Assembly (NCBI GenBank): GCA_902812455.1
Contig: CADDZH010000105.1
Span: 1-18,527, forward strand
Source: Chloroflexota bacterium
GTDB lineage: Bacteria; Chloroflexota; Ktedonobacteria; Ktedonobacterales; Ktedonobacteraceae
DNA: 18,527 bases
Reading direction: 5' to 3'
The notes below the pieces were generated by a model. That model had not been told where the DNA came from. It saw only the letters and a list, made by a program, of their open reading frames with translations, and did no database searches. Shown one piece after another: positions 15,649 through 18,527 of this stretch; position 1 is the stretch's first letter; each line of letters begins with the position of its first letter. Made by a program: the position numbers and the translations under genes.

Positions 15649-16413
15649 ATGGCTACACCCATCCATAACCAGATCTGGAGCCTACCGCCAAACAATGTAA
15701 GGCTTTCAGCAAACGAGGTTCATGTATGGCGAGCCTCGTTACAACAGCCCGCAACCACCATCCACACGCTAGAGCAGATGCTCGCCGGAGAGGAAAGAGC
15801 AAGGGCAGCCCGCTATCTTTTTGAAAAAGACCGTAGCCGCTTTATTGTAGCGCGGGGAGTGCTCAGAATCCTCCTGGGTCGCTACCTGGAGACAGAACCA
15901 GGCCAGGTGCAATTTTCCTCCCATCCCTACGGCAAATCCGCGTTGGCTTTCCCTACGCGCGAGCCTCCTTTGAAGTTCAACGTCTCCCACTCCCACGACT
16001 TCGCGCTCTATGCCTTCGCCTACGCTCGCGAAGTCGGCATTGATATCGAGTATATGCGCGCAGGTATCGATTACGAACAGCTTGCTCGCGTGTGCTTCTC
16101 CCCATTTGAGCGCGCCGTTTTACAATCCCTGCCCCTTGACATGAAGCAGCAGGCATTTTTCAATTGCTGGACGCGCAAAGAAGCCTATATCAAGGCGAGA
16201 GGGATGGGCCTTTCTCTGGCCCTTGACCTGTTTGATGTTTCGATGAAACCCGGCGAGCCAGCCGTACTCCTCAACAGCCGCGAAGACCCACGAGAAACCA
16301 CGCGCTGGGAATTTCGAGAACTTCCTGCCTCTCCCGGCTACGTCTCCGCCCTCGCTGTGGAAGGCCACGAATGGCATCTTCGCTGCTGGCAATGGCAAGA
16401 GGCATATCTGTAG
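15649..16413 (+). CDS. 4'-phosphopantetheinyl transferase, Sfp type
   Basis: Transfers the phosphopantetheine arm of CoA to a Ser of carrier proteins, activating PKS, NRPS or fatty-acid synthase modules. The 254-residue length fits the Sfp class. Signature features are KFNVSHSHDFALYAF (CoA-binding region), VGIDIE with the Mg-ligand Asp and Glu, and the long motif FNCWTRKEAYIKARGMGLSL with the WTxKEAxxK core. ATG 15649 is preceded by AGGAGG seven bases upstream. The longer frame from 15553 has no ribosome site at its start and is rejected. It is monocistronic by spacing. No carrier-protein gene lies in the window, so its client is elsewhere. Confidence 0.93.
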   Translation: MATPIHNQIWSLPPNNVRLSANEVHVWRASLQQPATTIHTLEQMLAGEERARAARYLFEKDRSRFIVARGVLRILLGRYLETEPGQVQFSSHPYGKSALAFPTREPPLKFNVSHSHDFALYAFAYAREVGIDIEYMRAGIDYEQLARVCFSPFERAVLQSLPLDMKQQAFFNCWTRKEAYIKARGMGLSLALDLFDVSMKPGEPAVLLNSREDPRETTRWEFRELPASPGYVSALAVEGHEWHLRCWQWQEAYL

Positions 16414-16475
16414 GTTCCCGATTTATCGCGGAACCCGATTGATTGTGGAGCCCGATCAATCCCACCTCTACGAAT
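16414..16475. repeat. Degenerate palindromic repeat related to the two copies near 17.6 and 18.4 kb
   Basis: Directly after the PPTase stop. It contains GGTTCC...GGAACC as a small hairpin around CGATTTATCG, then GATTGAT and ATCAATC pairing across GTGGAGCCCG, then CCTCTACGAATGAA. The words CCGATTTATCG, CGATCAATC and GAATGAA recur (some inverted) in the repeat at 17538-17629. It may also end PPTase transcription, but no T-run follows. The rest of the gap to 16563 shows only the ribosome site of the next gene. Confidence 0.45.
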
Positions 16476-16563
16476 GAAACTTTTGGGCGCATGTCGAACG
16501 TAATAAGAAACGTAATCAGACAAGAGTTGTGAGAAACGATCAGCATTTAAGAAAGGGGTAGCC

Positions 16564-17526
16564 ATGCAAAAGCGGCAGTTCGGAAGGACTGGCATGCAAA
16601 CAACACCCATTGGCCTGGGAGCCTGGGCTATTGGTGGAGGAAACTATGAATTTGGTTGGGGATCGCAAGAAGACGAGGAATCTCTTGCTACAATCCAGCG
16701 GGCGCTGGAGCTGGGTATTAACTGGATAGATACGGCTGCGGTCTACGGGCTGGGTCATTCGGAAGAGATAGTAGGAAGGGCAATCAAGGAATGGACAGGT
16801 TCAGAGCGTCCTTACATCTTCACCAAGTGCGGGCGCGTATGGAATGAGAGAGGCGAGATATCGGGGAATCTGGATGTGCGATCGATACGGCGAGAGGCCG
16901 AGAATAGCCTTCGCCGTCTCCAGGTTGATGTTATAGACCTCTACCAGATGCACTGGCCTGATCCCGAATCGCAAATTGAGGAGGGTTGGGAGGAGATGGC
17001 CAGGTTGAAGGCCGAAGGCAAGGTGCGCTATATCGGCGTCTCGAACTTTAACGTCAGGCAGATGGAGCGGGTGCAAAGGATTGCGCCTATCGATTCGCTC
17101 CAGCCACCATACTCGATCATCAGGCGAGACATTGAAAAAGATATCCTTCCCTATTGCCAGGAGCATGACATCGCGGTCATCGTGTACTCTCCGATGGAGT
17201 CGGGCCTTTTGACGGGCAAGTTGACACCTGAGCGTATAGCCAGCCTGCCCGAAGATGACTGGCGCAAGCGCGCCCCGGACTTCCAGGAGCCGCGCCTCTC
17301 GCGCAACCTGGAGCTGGTGAGATTGCTCACCGATATTGGCTATCCGCACAATATGCCTCCCGGCAATGTGGCAATTGCCTGGACGCTGCGGCAGCCGGCC
17401 GTCACGGGCGCTATCGTGGGGGCTCGCCATCCCAGGCAGGTGGATGAGATCATCGAGGCCGCTGAATTTCGCCTGAGCGAGAGCGAGCTTGCCCAGATCG
17501 ATAAATTTTTGCAAGAGCACCCGTGA
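16564..17526 (+). CDS. Aldo/keto reductase
   Basis: NAD(P)H-dependent oxidoreductase of the AKR barrel family, 320 residues. The catalytic tetrad is complete: D56 and Y61 in WIDTAAVYGLGHSEE, K88 in IFTKCG, and H130 in YQMHWPDP. Further family landmarks are KVRYIGVSNF, YSPMESGLLTGKL and the cofactor-binding GAIVGARHPRQVDE near the C-terminus. It resembles the IolS-like/AKR11 group in these motifs; the substrate cannot be told. ATG 16564 follows AAAGGGG at five bases. It stands alone between two repeat-bearing gaps, converging with the hydrolase-like gene at 17651. Confidence 0.94.
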   Translation: MQKRQFGRTGMQTTPIGLGAWAIGGGNYEFGWGSQEDEESLATIQRALELGINWIDTAAVYGLGHSEEIVGRAIKEWTGSERPYIFTKCGRVWNERGEISGNLDVRSIRREAENSLRRLQVDVIDLYQMHWPDPESQIEEGWEEMARLKAEGKVRYIGVSNFNVRQMERVQRIAPIDSLQPPYSIIRRDIEKDILPYCQEHDIAVIVYSPMESGLLTGKLTPERIASLPEDDWRKRAPDFQEPRLSRNLELVRLLTDIGYPHNMPPGNVAIAWTLRQPAVTGAIVGARHPRQVDEIIEAAEFRLSESELAQIDKFLQEHP

Positions 17527-17537
17527 ATTGCACGATA

Positions 17538-17629
17538 TTGTTGGGAGCCTCCATCCTTTGGGGTGATTGACGAGAGTGGGCCGATAAATCGGCGGTGGCC
17601 ACGATCAATCGGGCCCTACACTTCACCCC
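17538..17629. repeat. Palindromic intergenic repeat, long copy
   Basis: From TTGTTGGG to CTTCACCCC. It aligns with 18378-18446 across ATCCTTTG, GGTGATTGA, GTGGGCCGATAAATCGGC and CCCTACA-TTCACCC. This copy has an extra stretch of about 20 bases (GGTGGCCACGATCAATCGG) between the core palindrome and CCCTACA. It lies between the convergent stops of the aldo/keto reductase and the hydrolase-like gene, where its stems could act as a two-way terminator. That function is inference. Confidence 0.75.
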
Positions 17630-17650
17630 GAAAGAATGAAGAGCCAGAAG

Positions 17651-18343
17651 CTAGACAATAGGCTCGAGGTGCTGCTGGAACCACTGGCTGGCAAGCTCGG
17701 TCACCCTTTGCAGCGCCTCCTGTGTCTCAAAGAGCTGAGAGACTCCCGCAATAGTCTCTACTCTTTTGTCGGTGTCTTTTTTCGTGCCCAACTGCTTTAC
17801 TGCCTCCTGGTTCAGTTGGACGGCGTTGCTGTCCTTTTCTCCCACGATGAAGAGCGTGGGAGCCACTACACGCTTGAGATATGCCTGGGCCAGATCGATT
17901 CGCCCATTGCCTGCAACAATGGCATGGATGAGATCGGGGCGCAACGCTCCAGCAATAAGTGCGGCAGCTCCCGTTGGGCCGATTCCAAAATAGCCAATGC
18001 CGAGGTTATGCGTCTCCGCTGTCTCTGCCAGCCAGTTAGAAATACCAAGCATGCGCTGTGAGAGGATGCTGGCATTGTAACGAAAGAATTCCGTCAGGTC
18101 ATCTAAGTTTTCATCGCTCTCCGTGAGCAAGTGAACAAAGAGGGTCGCCAGCCGCGCTGCGTTCAGGGCCTGGGTCAGATCTGCATAATGCTCGTCGCTT
18201 TCGATATGCCTGCTGCCATGTGCCAGCAATACGATGCCGCGCGCATTGGCTGGTATATCCAGGTAGCCATCAAGTATGAGGGCGCCTGCGGCAATGGGTA
18301 TCTTGCGTGCATTCCTACGTTTCTCTGATGTATGCTCTATCAC
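17651..18343 (-). CDS. Dienelactone-hydrolase-like alpha/beta protein, probably catalytically dead
   Basis: Alpha/beta-hydrolase fold: strand and oxyanion region GIVLLAHGS, helix HYADLTQALNAARLATLFVHLL, elbow region GYFGIGPTGAAAL, core strand APTLFIVGEKD and C-terminal helix. In active relatives I recall the elbow as GASTG with a Ser nucleophile; here no Ser is present (GIGPTG). The usual His near the end (like ATHLFEEP) is Gln in GVSQLFETQ. The acid Asp in GEKD is kept. So two of three catalytic residues are missing, although the frame is intact, which suggests a non-enzymatic or altered role. I prefer GTG 18343, nine bases after AAAGGA. The longest frame starts at ATG 18391, but that ATG falls inside the repeat at 18378-18446. 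Confidence 0.8.
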   Translation of the reverse strand: MIEHTSEKRRNARKIPIAAGALILDGYLDIPANARGIVLLAHGSRHIESDEHYADLTQALNAARLATLFVHLLTESDENLDDLTEFFRYNASILSQRMLGISNWLAETAETHNLGIGYFGIGPTGAAALIAGALRPDLIHAIVAGNGRIDLAQAYLKRVVAPTLFIVGEKDSNAVQLNQEAVKQLGTKKDTDKRVETIAGVSQLFETQEALQRVTELASQWFQQHLEPIV

Positions 18344-18377
18344 TACTGTCCGTCCTTTGTGGAGTATCACAAATCTC

Positions 18378-18446
18378 TTGTTGGGCCTCATCCTTTGAGG
18401 TGATTGATGAAGGTGGGCCGATAAATCGGCCCCTACATTTCACCCA
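18378..18446. repeat. Palindromic intergenic repeat, short copy
   Basis: From TTGTTGGG to TTTCACCC, with the perfect core GGGCCGATAAATCGGCCC (8-base arms around AA) and a second small stem CCTCA...TGAGG. Same orientation and word order as the copy at 17538-17629, without that copy's extra 20 bases. It lies just upstream of the hydrolase-like gene, so the two copies bracket that gene as direct repeats about 0.8 kb apart. Confidence 0.78.
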
Positions 18447-18477
18447 GGGGAATGGAGAGGCGCCTGTTTTGCTACTA

Positions 18478-18506
18478 TTCTTCACGTGGCAATTGCTATA
18501 TATAAT
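18478..18506 (+). promoter_or_regulatory. Weak candidate promoter pointing out of the window
   Basis: TATAAT at 18501-18506 in an AT-rich run (18491-18510), with TTCTTC at 18478-18483 after 17 bases as a poor -35. AGGTG at 18515-18519 could be a ribosome site for a gene beyond the window edge. Nothing more can be tested here. Confidence 0.25.
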
Positions 18507-18527
18507 ATACGTACAGGTGATAGAAAG

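Noticed and set aside
17538..18446. CRISPR array from repeated palindromic words
   Set aside because: Only two clear copies about 0.8 kb apart with a gene between them, and no regular spacers or cas genes.

Overview
The window most resembles a large, GC-rich, secondary-metabolite-type bacterial genome, probably Chloroflexota of the Ktedonobacteria kind. The signs are a cobalamin-dependent ribonucleotide reductase carrying an intein, a polyketide-exporter-like ABC permease under TetR control, a stand-alone Sfp-type phosphopantetheinyl transferase, a TPR-rich signalling operon, and short dispersed palindromic repeats built on GGGCCGATAAATCGGCCC. The taxon is inferred from gene style only; there is no rRNA or tRNA gene.

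Layout. (1) 2-3193 (+): 3' part of nrdJ (class II ribonucleotide reductase), interrupted by a 429-residue LAGLIDADG intein, with TSCPD and zinc-ribbon-like domains at its end. (2) 3250-5100 (-): a mixed region with two broken genes (a DUF2182-type membrane protein and a cytochrome P450 fragment) on either side of a small two-gene operon (SnoaL/DUF4440-like protein and class II aldolase/adducin protein). (3) 5114-8485 (-): a tightly coupled tetR - ABC ATPase - ABC-2 permease operon with a near-consensus sigma-70 promoter (TTGACT-16-TATAAT) and a perfect 11-bp inverted repeat at the tetR start. (4) 8537-15404 (-): an AT-richer, four-gene, overlapping operon: SAM methyltransferase-TPR fusion, GHKL (histidine-kinase-like) ATPase, receiver domain fused to a degenerate sigma54-activator-type AAA+ domain, and a six-helix membrane protein with a large soluble N-terminus. 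(5) 15649-17526 (+): Sfp-type PPTase and an aldo/keto reductase. (6) 17651-18343 (-): an alpha/beta hydrolase-like protein that appears to lack its nucleophile and catalytic histidine, flanked on both sides by copies of one palindromic repeat.

How the genes may work together. The drug-exporter operon looks self-regulated by its TetR protein. The four-gene operon (4) is the most novel part. It has the parts of a phosphorelay (candidate phospho-His, intact receiver Asp), but the AAA+ module has lost the sigma54 contact loop, the Walker B acidic pair and any DNA-binding domain. Its output is therefore probably not classical transcription activation and may run through the membrane protein and the methyltransferase-TPR protein. 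Sampled 60-base windows are about 40-47% GC in this operon, against 62-70% in neighbouring genes, consistent with an accessory, possibly acquired system. No CRISPR array, insertion sequence, tRNA or rRNA was seen.
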